From positions 62,001-126,000 of the forward strand of contig NZ_MZGX01000010.1 of the NCBI RefSeq assembly GCF_002051585.1: DNA of 64,000 bases. The letters run 5' to 3'. Positions 10,179-18,045 of this stretch are shown piece by piece. Position 1 is the first letter of the stretch; the number at the start of each line of letters is the position of its first letter. Source of the stretch: Ruminiclostridium hungatei. Lineage in GTDB: Bacteria; Bacillota; Clostridia; Acetivibrionales; DSM-1351. Both the position numbers and the translations under genes were made by a program. The notes under the pieces are model-generated. The model was not told where the DNA came from and made no database searches. It saw only the letters and a program-made list of their open reading frames with translations.

Positions 10179-11778
10179 TGATGAGTCCATTATACGTAAA
10201 GGAATTAAAAACATCGTTAATTGGAAACAACTGGATTGTGAAGTATGTGCGGACGCTTGTGACGGTATTGAAGGAATAGAGCTGATAAAAAAGTTCCTGC
10301 CTGAAATAATTATTACAGATATCCGTATGCCCGGTCTGGATGGTCTGAGTATGATAAAACAGGTAAAGGCCATAGTTCCCTATACTAAAATTATAATTCT
10401 CACAGGCTACAGGGATTTTGACTATGTACAGGAGGCCATCAAATTCGGCGCCTTTGATTTCCTGCTGAAACCGTCCAAGATTGAGGAGCTGACCGCGGTG
10501 CTCACAAGAGCGGTAAACGAACTTAACGATCAGCAAATCAGGCACATGGAAAAAGACAGGTTCAAGCTGCTGTTTGAGCAGAGCATACCAATACTCAGGG
10601 AAAAACTTTTATATGATATCATATACGGCCTTAATACCAATGAATATGAAATAACCGAAAAAATGAAGCTGTTCAACATAGACATTCAAAATTTTGTGCT
10701 GGTTCTGATGGAAAATGATTACGATGAAAAATCCAACAGCTCTCAATACGACAAGCACCTGTACCAGTTTGGCATAGTCAATTCCTTTGAAGAGATATTT
10801 GCCGAAAAGTATGAGGTTCTGAGCATCATGCTAAACAGCAGCAGGGTGGGCTTTATCATTCAAAAGCCGGACAAGATCCCTCTGGATATCGAAGAGGTAA
10901 GTGAAAAATGCGGTTATTTGCAGGAGGTAATAAATAACGGCTTTGGCTTTACGGTTACAATAGCTGTGAGCTCCAGCGGGATTTCAGCCCTGGAGCTTCC
11001 GGATAAACTTAAGGAGTGCCTGGGTTCTCTGGAATATAAAAGCTACATGGGTGCAAATTCGATTATTCAGTACAGCGACTTAAATTCATTTTTCAGATAT
11101 GAGGACTATTCAACTCTGGACAAGTATCAGAAGCAGCTTCTGGAAAGTATAAAGTCAGGGAATGAAGACCTGGTGAGGGTCACTACTCAAAACATAGCCA
11201 GATATGTTACTGCCAATAACATAAATATAAATTACATGAAGAATTTTTACTACACCACCCTGTCCTCCATAAACAACATCAGGATTTCCGTTTCTGCCAT
11301 TGAGGTGGATAAAAAGCATGAAGAAGGGAAGGATATCGCCAGTCTGCTGAAGCTCATAGAAAAAAGTGAAAGTGCCGAGGAGCTCAATTCCCTGCTGGAG
11401 GATGTGGCAGTCAGAATAGCAGGAAAGGTAAACTGCTTTAACAACAAGAGCATAAAGCTTATTTTAAGAAAGGCCATAGATTATATACAGGAACACTATA
11501 ATGAACAGGTTACCCTCAATGAGGTGGCCGATAATATTTATGTCAGTACCTTTTATATAAGCAGGATGTTTAAGAGGGAGCTGGGCAAAAGCTTTGTGGA
11601 CTATCTTAACGACGTAAGAATCGAAAAGTCCAAGGAACTGTTGAAGGATGTCAAGTATAAAACCTACGAGGTGGCGGAAATAGTCGGAATCCCCGATCCC
11701 CACTATTTTTCCAAGCTTTTTAAAAAGCATTCAGGCATGACGCCCTCGGAGTATCGGGAGACCCTGGCACTAAGTTAG
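10156..11778 (+). CDS. YesN-type response regulator with AraC DNA-binding domain
   Basis: This 540-residue cytoplasmic regulator pairs with the upstream kinase. The receiver domain (about 1-120) shows the acidic pair in IIDDES, the phosphorylated Asp in ITDIRMPGLDG, and the conserved Lys in LLKPSK. A long middle region is followed by a C-terminal AraC-type double helix-turn-helix of about 100 residues, ending KLFKKHSGMTPSEYRETL. The AAGGAGGGC ribosome site lies inside the end of the kinase gene. Its expected target is a nearby sugar uptake operon, probably the importer and cellobiose phosphorylase at 24-32 kb. The last 25 codons have a near copy at the end of the broken gene downstream (12976-13044). 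Confidence 0.95.
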   Translation: MYKVLIIDDESIIRKGIKNIVNWKQLDCEVCADACDGIEGIELIKKFLPEIIITDIRMPGLDGLSMIKQVKAIVPYTKIIILTGYRDFDYVQEAIKFGAFDFLLKPSKIEELTAVLTRAVNELNDQQIRHMEKDRFKLLFEQSIPILREKLLYDIIYGLNTNEYEITEKMKLFNIDIQNFVLVLMENDYDEKSNSSQYDKHLYQFGIVNSFEEIFAEKYEVLSIMLNSSRVGFIIQKPDKIPLDIEEVSEKCGYLQEVINNGFGFTVTIAVSSSGISALELPDKLKECLGSLEYKSYMGANSIIQYSDLNSFFRYEDYSTLDKYQKQLLESIKSGNEDLVRVTTQNIARYVTANNININYMKNFYYTTLSSINNIRISVSAIEVDKKHEEGKDIASLLKLIEKSESAEELNSLLEDVAVRIAGKVNCFNNKSIKLILRKAIDYIQEHYNEQVTLNEVADNIYVSTFYISRMFKRELGKSFVDYLNDVRIEKSKELLKDVKYKTYEVAEIVGIPDPHYFSKLFKKHSGMTPSEYRETLALS

Positions 11779-11892
11779 AAAAAGGTTAAATATGCTGTTG
11801 TTTAATTTTGATATTTAATTAGATATTATTGCATAATAATTGGTAAATAATTGCTAATTCAAGGCTAAAAAAATGAAAGCGGATTTATTTTG

Positions 11893-11928
11893 AAAAAGAC
11901 ACATTTTCCCAGAAAATGTGTCTTTTTT
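11893..11928 (+). terminator. Terminator after the sensor-regulator operon
   Basis: A strong intrinsic terminator: AAAAAGACACATTTT, a 5-base loop CCCAG, then AAAATGTGTC running into six or more T residues. It ends the lipoprotein-kinase-regulator unit 114 bases after the regulator stop codon. Confidence 0.9.
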
Positions 11929-12029
11929 GTGTTCAATTTTGTGGTAGGCACATTGTCAATATATTCAAAGATAAAGCAACATTATCTATTTAGAAACAAA
12001 GCACCATTTTATAGAATAAAATTGCAAAG

Positions 12030-13044
12030 GTGGCGGGCACTGTACTTGCAGGCATAATGGCATTAAGCATGGCAGCCTGCGGTGACAAGGACAGTGCAGC
12101 CACAGGAAGTCCAGCGACAGATTCAACGGCTGAAAGGACTGAAGCAGCAGGAAGGTCAACAGTACAGGCAACAACATCTGCTGAGCCTGTTAAACTGGAA
12201 GATGCAGAAGGAACGGTTGTAATGTGGAACTGGGGAAATCAGGATCAGCTCAAGGAAACACTGGCCAATTTCAACACCAGGTATCCAAAGGTAAAGGTTG
12301 AATCAGTGCCGGTAGCAAGTGCTGATTATGTTAAAAAAGATCAAGACTGCCGTAGCAGCAAAAACTGCTCTGCCCGACGTAATCAGGGGTGAACTTAATT
12401 TCAGGGGTACACTGTTTGATATGGGTATACTGGATGACCTTTCACAGGCCCCCTACAACTTTGATAAGGAAGAAGGTTCCTGAACAAGCCTGGCCGCTGG
12501 TTCTAAATGACAAACAGCAGGTATTGGGAGCTCTCACCCAGTTCAATCCTTCAGGCATAGCTTACAGAAGAAGCATGGTTAAACAACTGTTTGGAACTGA
12601 TAATCCTGCTTCACTGGCAGATAAGTTTAAAACCCGGGACGATATAATCAATGCTTTCAAGGATGCCAGGATAGACGGTAAGAAAGTCTATGCCTCCAGA
12701 TCCGTAAGAGATATATTCCATATAGTTGATGGATATAATCCCACAAATCCTATTCAGGATGGGGTTGTAAAATTCCAGGAGGTTTATCTCCCAACCTTCG
12801 AACTTATTGAAAAGATGTTTAAAGCCGGAGTAATAAATAAATATGACTTCTGGACTCCTGCATGGAATGCCTCCTTTGCAAAAAAGAGGATGTATTTACC
12901 GCAGCAGCACCTTGGTTTCTGAAATACGTTGTTGAACCAAATGATCCAAAAGGCTCCGGAGACTGGGGTATAACTACGAAGCTTTTCAAAAAGCATTCCG
13001 GCATGACACCTTCGGAGTATCGGGAGACCCTTGAGGTAAAATAA
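12030..13044 (+). pseudogene. Broken sugar-binding lipoprotein gene fused to a regulator tail
   Basis: The remains of a family 1 solute-binding lipoprotein are spread over three reading frames. The signal peptide and lipobox (ALSMAAC) are readable from 12030, but the frame has only GTG, and a stop at 12012 just upstream replaces the expected start region. A first shift lies in the A run near 12335, where sense continues as KTAVAAKTALPDVI. A second lies near 12465-12475, moving to VPEQAWPLVLND. A third lies in the A run near 12890, moving to DVFTAAAPWFLKYVVEP. After DWGIT the frame runs into KLFKKHSGMTPSEYRETL, the C-terminus of a YesN-type regulator, near-identical in DNA to 11709-11766. The binding protein's C-terminal part is therefore missing. 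Not functional. Confidence 0.88.
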
Positions 13045-13073
13045 GGCAGGCAGCGGAAAGGTGCAGTATATGG

Positions 13074-13119
13074 AAAGCGTCAGAAGCCGGATTATAACAA
13101 TCCGGCTTCTGACGCTTTT
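13074..13119. terminator. Bidirectional terminator between pseudogene and peptide locus
   Basis: A perfect 20-bp stem beginning AAAGCGTCAGAAGCCGG, with a 5-base loop, has T residues on the plus side and A residues on the other. It can end transcription from the broken gene and from the convergent peptide precursor gene. Confidence 0.88.
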
Positions 13120-13188
13120 ATAAAATATGCCGACAAATATTTACCCGTTATAAGTATTCTTAACCAATAATAATGTTGAGAGGCTTCC

Positions 13189-13353
13189 TTAAATGTAGGA
13201 ACCGTAACAACGGCCTGTGCAGGTAGCCGAACAACTGCCTGTACAGCCTCTGCTGCAGCTTACGGAGCAAACTGCCGTACAATCTGAAGGACAGTGTGCT
13301 ATTACATCCTTCTGGGGGTTAGTAATTTTTTTAGCTGAAAACAAGTATTTCAT
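13189..13353 (-). CDS. CXXX-repeat RiPP precursor peptide (54 aa)
   Basis: This short gene encodes a 54-residue peptide. The leader of about 20 residues begins MKYLFSAKKITNPQKDVIAH. The core has eight cysteines at residues 21, 25, 29, 33, 37, 41, 45 and 49, each separated by exactly three residues (PSD, TAV, SVS, SRG, TGS, SAT, TGR), and the tail is YGSYI. Its start has a perfect AGGAGGTGAT ribosome site 3 bases upstream (13357-13366), which makes it a convincing gene despite its size. It lies last in a minus-strand run with a radical SAM/SPASM enzyme, a small accessory protein and a subtilisin-like protease. Such cysteine-repeat substrates are typically converted to thioether-bridged peptides (ranthipeptide or sactipeptide class). 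The link positions and biological role are unknown. Confidence 0.9.
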   Translation of the reverse strand: MKYLFSAKKITNPQKDVIAHCPSDCTAVCSVSCSRGCTGSCSATCTGRCYGSYI

Positions 13354-13410
13354 GGTATCACCTCCTGTTAAAAAATTATTTAAATCTCAAGTTATAGGTA
13401 TATACGGCTG

Positions 13411-13439
13411 AAAAAGGGTGCTATATGCCGGCATATAGC
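13411..13439 (-). terminator. Palindromic hairpin between accessory gene and precursor
   Basis: A 20-bp perfect palindrome, GCTATATGCC then GGCATATAGC (13420-13439), is followed on the minus strand by ACCC and five T residues. It sits in the 104-base gap between the 99-residue accessory gene and the precursor gene. It could be a terminator, or a processing or stabilising hairpin that lets precursor mRNA accumulate separately from the enzymes. Confidence 0.6.
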
Positions 13440-13457
13440 TGGTGAAGTGATTGGCGG

Positions 13458-13757
13458 CTACGGAGTGTTTTTATCCAGAAAAATTTCATTTGTCTGGAAA
13501 TCAATGTGCCAGTTGCAGCCTTCCAGGCTCTTCCAGTGGTATTTGCAGTACATGTCATCCCACCAGTTTTGCAGCTTCAATTTTGTGGCACCTATATCCG
13601 TTACAAGCCTTTCATAGAGTTCATCCTTTTCTTCCTGGATATTTGCCTGCCTGCCGTAAGAAACCAGAAGCTCTTCCAGTCCTAATATCCTTTCGTGGAG
13701 GCTCATAACCCTGTTTTTTTCCTCCTGGGTAACCATGCCTACTTTCTCACTATGCAT
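13458..13757 (-). CDS. Small accessory protein of the CXXX-repeat peptide system
   Basis: This 99-residue soluble protein is predicted helical in its first two thirds (EEKNRVMSLHERILGLEELLVSYGRQANI...KDELYERLVTDI), followed by a tryptophan and cysteine containing part, LQNWWDDMYCKYHWKSLEGCNWHIDF. Size and position match the NCBIfam group named 'CXXX repeat peptide modification system protein', recalled by name and not searched. ATG 13757 was chosen because AAGGAAAGGAAG precedes it at a good distance; it overlaps the end of the radical SAM gene by 8 bases, so the two are coupled. It may present the precursor to the maturase, but nothing in the sequence proves that. Confidence 0.75.
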   Translation of the reverse strand: MHSEKVGMVTQEEKNRVMSLHERILGLEELLVSYGRQANIQEEKDELYERLVTDIGATKLKLQNWWDDMYCKYHWKSLEGCNWHIDFQTNEIFLDKNTP

Positions 13758-15906
13758 TTGCCGCACTTCCTTTCCTTAATATCTTATCCAGAGGGTCGAT
13801 ATAATCTATTGCCTTAAGCAGGTTATCAAATTTCGCCTGTGAATTTTCCATCAAGAGTTTTTGAAGCTCCATGGACTTATTTCTTTCAATGTGGCTTACC
13901 AGGCACTGAATTCTTGAAGGAGTGTTTATTTCACCGGTCAGTTTAATATTGAGCTGCTTGCACCTTCTGCAACTGTATACGTCACAGGCGGAGCATATGG
14001 GGGCGTTGCAAAGCTCCATAAGCTGGGGGTTTTTCATGTGGATACCCTGCTCGGGTGTACCTGCATAATTGTCTTCATCCTCAAAATAAAATGCAGGGCA
14101 CAGGTATATCCTGCCGTTAGGAGCCAGTGCAAAGGAGCTTTGCCCGGCCTCACAGTTTCTCATTGTATTGAGCTCCCATATATCTGATAAAACGCTTAAT
14201 TCAAATGGATCACCCTTTTTATAAGTGCCTGCAATGAAAGGAAGGAGCTTATCCAACTGGCGGCTGTAGCTTTCCGTCTCCTTATCACTCCAATGCTCAA
14301 TATCCTCAAGAACAAGATTTACTCTTCTGTATTGAAAATAAAGGCTTGCTGCAAAATCATAGAGGCGTTCAAGATTCTCCCTGTTAACTATAAGTATGGA
14401 TATGGCTGATGTCCCGGAGGAGGCTGCAGCGGTATTGTCATGAACGGCTATGGAAGTGTTTGCTCCGGATTGGGCATCCTCTATGCTCAGGCAGTTATCC
14501 GGCAGCTCATCCTTCATAAATGGGGGTCTTCCCAGCAATACCGGTATAAAGCCGTTCTTGAGGCAGAACTCCATGCCTTTTTCATAGGTGGCTTGTGACA
14601 TGAGGTTGCCTGTGCCTTTTGTGTTTCTATATGAGCAATGGGGAGTTATATTATCTGAGGTGATAAACTGCATATATTTTGCCGGGATTTCAGAATTTCG
14701 GTTTTCCCGTGTCCGGCCTATTATCGTTCTCTCGGAAATTAAGCCGGTTGCCCGCTCAAAGCTGTTCCAAAAATATTCACAGCTCCTTACAGTGGCTTTA
14801 TGTATTTTGCAGAGATAGGTGGCTCTCTGATAGATAGTTGCCGTTTCAGCCAGGTCATAATTGCAGCCCTGGCACCAGCCGCATCCGCTGGCAACTTCGC
14901 AGTCCACGCATTCAGCCCTGCTTTGAGCTTTTAGAGTCAGGCCGAGAAAGGGTCTTATCCTGTCGGAATCAATGCCTTTGTGTATGTCTCCGATAACGGG
15001 TCCCTTACGGTTGTTCAGGCTGAAATCGTAAAAGCGTATACACGGGAAAAAATTTCCCTTGCAGTCGATAGCCAGCATCCTTCCGGCTCCGCAATAATTC
15101 CTTTGCTTGTCTTCCTCTGTCAGGGGATGGCCGATATTGGGGTCAAAGAAGCGTACGGAGTAGTCCTTCCATAGCTTGTTTTCAATAATGTAGTCCGCCA
15201 GCCCTTTTAGCTGCTCTTCAAAAACAGAGTCGTCGCCTTCTTCCCAGACATCCTCAAAAACCACATTTGCAGCAACTATTTTTATACCCAGCTCCCAGAG
15301 GCTTATAATACTATCCTTTAAATACGGAAGGTCGTCATGGGAAAAGGTAGCCTTTGTGCTGCTGCCCGGGAACTGCTCAAGCCAGAGCGGCACATTTTTT
15401 ACCACGTCGTCATAGGAACCGCCGCCGTTTGGACGTATCCTTTGAAGATCGTGCTTCATTTTATTTCCGTCAACACTCATGCCGATTGACAGATGGTTTT
15501 TATTTTTGAGAATATATTCCTGGACTTTGTCCGTATGATATAGGAGTCCATTGGTGGAGAAGCTGAATCTATAGCTGTTGAACCATGGATGCTCCAGCAG
15601 GTACATTTGCCTCTTGATATAATCGCATATCCTGTCAATGAGCTCAATTTCCATAAAGGGCTCTCCGCCGATAAAGTCGAATACCACCGAGGGCTCGGGA
15701 AATTCCGCTGGATTTGTCAATATGTAGTCCACGGCTTTTCTGGCTGTTTCAAAGGACATTTTTATCTTATCGTTTTTGCCCGTCATGTAGCAGTATTTAC
15801 AGGCAAGGTTGCAGTCTTCCGTGACGCAGAAGGTAATTGATTTTGCAGTACCGTCGTTCCAGGCGGGAGAAAGCTTGCCCATCAATATTGTGGGATCATT
15901 ATTCAA
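13750..15906 (-). CDS. Radical SAM/SPASM peptide maturase fused to a second SPASM-like maturase domain
   Basis: This is a 718-residue protein from TTG 15906, which has GAGGAG 9 bases upstream; a GTG at 15915 directly abuts that site. Numbering below counts from the GTG. The radical SAM cluster is CNLACKYC (C35, C39, C42), with FIGGEP at 82-86. A SPASM region follows with C275, C285, C292, C336, C339, C345, C348, C351 and C369. After about residue 390 comes a second unit without a radical SAM motif. It ends in another SPASM-like set (C588, C606, C636, C641, C644, C649, C652, C671) around the phrase LAPNGRIYLCPAF. It should install thioether or related links in the adjacent CX3-repeat peptide. 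The halves resemble the separately encoded 'CXXX-repeat target' radical SAM maturase and 'CXXX repeat peptide maturase' families. Confidence 0.9.
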   Translation of the reverse strand: MNNDPTILMGKLSPAWNDGTAKSITFCVTEDCNLACKYCYMTGKNDKIKMSFETARKAVDYILTNPAEFPEPSVVFDFIGGEPFMEIELIDRICDYIKRQMYLLEHPWFNSYRFSFSTNGLLYHTDKVQEYILKNKNHLSIGMSVDGNKMKHDLQRIRPNGGGSYDDVVKNVPLWLEQFPGSSTKATFSHDDLPYLKDSIISLWELGIKIVAANVVFEDVWEEGDDSVFEEQLKGLADYIIENKLWKDYSVRFFDPNIGHPLTEEDKQRNYCGAGRMLAIDCKGNFFPCIRFYDFSLNNRKGPVIGDIHKGIDSDRIRPFLGLTLKAQSRAECVDCEVASGCGWCQGCNYDLAETATIYQRATYLCKIHKATVRSCEYFWNSFERATGLISERTIIGRTRENRNSEIPAKYMQFITSDNITPHCSYRNTKGTGNLMSQATYEKGMEFCLKNGFIPVLLGRPPFMKDELPDNCLSIEDAQSGANTSIAVHDNTAAASSGTSAISILIVNRENLERLYDFAASLYFQYRRVNLVLEDIEHWSDKETESYSRQLDKLLPFIAGTYKKGDPFELSVLSDIWELNTMRNCEAGQSSFALAPNGRIYLCPAFYFEDEDNYAGTPEQGIHMKNPQLMELCNAPICSACDVYSCRRCKQLNIKLTGEINTPSRIQCLVSHIERNKSMELQKLLMENSQAKFDNLLKAIDYIDPLDKILRKGSAANA

Positions 15907-15921
15907 GTTTACCACTCCTCA

Positions 15922-16584
15922 TTATGATTGATTTTCCAAAAGTATTTTTTTTAAATTCCTGTTGTTTATAGGACCTGTATTCAGCCTGATATTTGCCAGA
16001 TGTCCCGTAATGAATGCCGCGGAAATGCTTGTTCCGCTTGCCCTGCTCAAATCCTCTCCGCCATAGCCGGGAACACCTGCCGCATTGAGCGGAGCGTAAA
16101 AGAAGCCTGATTTATAACTATAATGCAGATTTTCACTGAAGTTTCCGCCCTTGACTCCGAATACTCCTTTGACACAAGCGGGATAGGATTCAGGCCCCTG
16201 ATTGCTGGCTGCGGCCACTAAAGCTATATTCCTCCTGTCTGCTTCCCGGGCGATTCTTCTTATATACCTTTTATACTTCCATCTGGCAGTTCCGAGACTC
16301 ATGTGTACAATGTCCGGTTGATAGTCCAAAGCCCTGCTCATGGCATAGAGCAATATCCGCCCGTCTGTTGCAGCATTCTCATTGAGGATGTTCAGGCTGA
16401 TCAGCTCTATACTGCTGCATATATGACGGATAATAAGTGATATTATTGTTCCGTGCTGATATCTGACTTCCATTTGAGGATATTCGGTAATATAGCCCTC
16501 CTCATTCAGCCTGAAACCGGTGGATACTGCCACATATTTGCCCAAATCAGAGATTTCAGTGTCTATACCGCTGTCTATTACCAC
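15922..16584 (-). CDS. Subtilisin-like (S8) protease of the peptide locus
   Basis: This is a compact cytosolic subtilase of 220 residues with no signal peptide. It has a full catalytic set: Asp4 in VIDSGID, His44 in QHGTIIS, Asn128 in AAASNQG (oxyanion hole) and Ser186 in SGTSISAAF. It is first in the minus-strand peptide locus, and its stop lies 15 bases before the radical SAM start, so it probably removes the leader of the modified precursor. The GTG at 16584 falls directly on the Asp motif and has no ribosome site. A good GGAGGTGGT at 16615-16623 points to a start about 9 codons earlier. There the frame is open but has only ATA (16611) or ATT (16587), giving KFKNTVRIVVIDSG as the likely true N-terminus. 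Confidence 0.88.
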   Translation of the reverse strand: MVIDSGIDTEISDLGKYVAVSTGFRLNEEGYITEYPQMEVRYQHGTIISLIIRHICSSIELISLNILNENAATDGRILLYAMSRALDYQPDIVHMSLGTARWKYKRYIRRIAREADRRNIALVAAASNQGPESYPACVKGVFGVKGGNFSENLHYSYKSGFFYAPLNAAGVPGYGGEDLSRASGTSISAAFITGHLANIRLNTGPINNRNLKKILLENQS

Positions 16585-16839
16585 AATTCTTACCGTATTT
16601 TTAAATTTTATATAACCACCTCCTATAGCTTTTCTTTTAAAGAGCTGATGTTTATTTTTAGCTGCCTTTTTGATACACTATATAATGGAATAAAAGTATT
16701 ATTAAGTAAGAAGCTGCAAATTTTTCTACAGGAACAAATCTATCATAGACGGTGCTTTCAGTGAAGCTTTGAGGAGTGACTGCATGTTGACCTGTAATTG
16801 CTTATTGATAGACTAAAGAAAATGAAGGGTGTGTATATA

Positions 16840-17955
16840 ATGGAAGAGGCCAGGCTGTTGTATGGGGATTTGGTAAGGTTTATAGTGGAGTTTCAAAATC
16901 TCAGCGGAAGGAATATACAGTATAATAATTTCCTGCTGGAAATGGGCAACTGGAGTTCAAAGCCCGGGTTTAACCCTGAATCAAACGATCAGTTCAGCAA
17001 GATTGTGAATAATTGCAAGAAACCCGTAAATGCATATTACAAGTATAATAACCAGATTATCCATCATCTGTGCGGCATTCTGGACAGTGATATATCAATA
17101 TTCCCCACAGAAATAAATATGCGCAGTCAACTGATGAAGGAAATACTTGAAAAGCTTTGTAAAAATGAAAACAAGCAGAGTGTACAATATAAGAATATTG
17201 AAGGTTGTTACATAAAACAGGATTTTGTAAATTTTATGACGGCAGTTTTTGAACTGGCTCATTATAACAGCGTAATATACTTCAACAACAAACTCAAAGA
17301 GGAAAAGATGGCCCGGGACGGCTGCCCGTCTCCCGGCTCAGAGAACATTACGCCTGTGGGTACTCCTGTCATTGTATCTGCTGATATACTTCCCGGCAAT
17401 ATACCCGACAATTCATATGAAAATCAGCTTATGACAAACCATGATTTGCTTTTAGCTTCCTTTGTGCATAAAAAGAGGACCGCTCTCAGGTTAGCCTGTC
17501 TGGTTTTGCTTGTCATGGCAGGTACTTTTCTGTTTTCCTTAATGAACTCCTACAAGTCGTATATACTGCCTGCAAACAGTCAGGTACAGGCAGGAAACGC
17601 GGTGGATAGGCCCGGGGTGGATTCACCGGACAGCGGATATGAAAAAAAGGCTGAGATCACTCCAGGTGCTCCAGCTCCGGACAAGCCTGCAAAAAATGGA
17701 CAACAGGAGACCCAGAAAGAGAATGGTGCCGGAAGTGCAAAGAGCGTAAACGGCGGGCCGGCACAGGCGACTTCTTCCGGAAGCGGGGAGGCAGCGCCGA
17801 AAAACAATGGTCCGGAGGCTCAGAAGAGATCCTCAGAACAGAAGTCCGGCCAAGATAAAAAAGATAACGGAGAAAAGGATAATAAAGCAAGTATAACAAT
17901 AAACGGAAACGGAATTTTCACCATAGGTGACAATAACGTCATAAATGTACGCTAG
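16840..17955 (+). CDS. Membrane-anchored protein of unknown function, divergent from peptide locus
   Basis: I do not recognise a family. The 371-residue product from ATG 16840 (AAGGGTG upstream) has an N-terminal soluble part of about 205 residues, and one transmembrane segment LRLACLVLLVMAGTFLFSL near 220. After it come about 110 low-complexity residues rich in Pro, Gly, Ser, Lys and Asn, expected outside the cell. It ends in a short ordered motif, ITINGNGIFTIGDNNVIN. Related motifs (EINGSGNVIILSD; DDSIVLIGSDNIV) occur in the two following genes just before their TPR regions. This suggests that the three products work together at the cell surface. It is transcribed away from the peptide biosynthesis genes from a shared intergenic region. 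Confidence 0.7.
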   Translation: MEEARLLYGDLVRFIVEFQNLSGRNIQYNNFLLEMGNWSSKPGFNPESNDQFSKIVNNCKKPVNAYYKYNNQIIHHLCGILDSDISIFPTEINMRSQLMKEILEKLCKNENKQSVQYKNIEGCYIKQDFVNFMTAVFELAHYNSVIYFNNKLKEEKMARDGCPSPGSENITPVGTPVIVSADILPGNIPDNSYENQLMTNHDLLLASFVHKKRTALRLACLVLLVMAGTFLFSLMNSYKSYILPANSQVQAGNAVDRPGVDSPDSGYEKKAEITPGAPAPDKPAKNGQQETQKENGAGSAKSVNGGPAQATSSGSGEAAPKNNGPEAQKRSSEQKSGQDKKDNGEKDNKASITINGNGIFTIGDNNVINVR

Positions 17956-18045
17956 TGGTCTGTGGCATCTGAAGCTTATATTGCCCGGCAATGCAAGGAT
18001 TCAGATGTTACAGACCGCCAGTCGGTCAGTTACGGAGAGCAAACC

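Noticed and set aside
12389-12922. Stand-alone 177-codon gene inside the broken binding-protein region
   Set aside because: Its first ~28 codons are out-of-frame nonsense and the rest is one fragment of the frameshifted binding protein.
13189-13353. CRISPR-like or tandem DNA repeat in the precursor gene
   Set aside because: The periodicity is in the protein (CX3 units); the codons and spacers differ, and there are no conserved DNA repeats with spacers. No CRISPR array was seen in the window.
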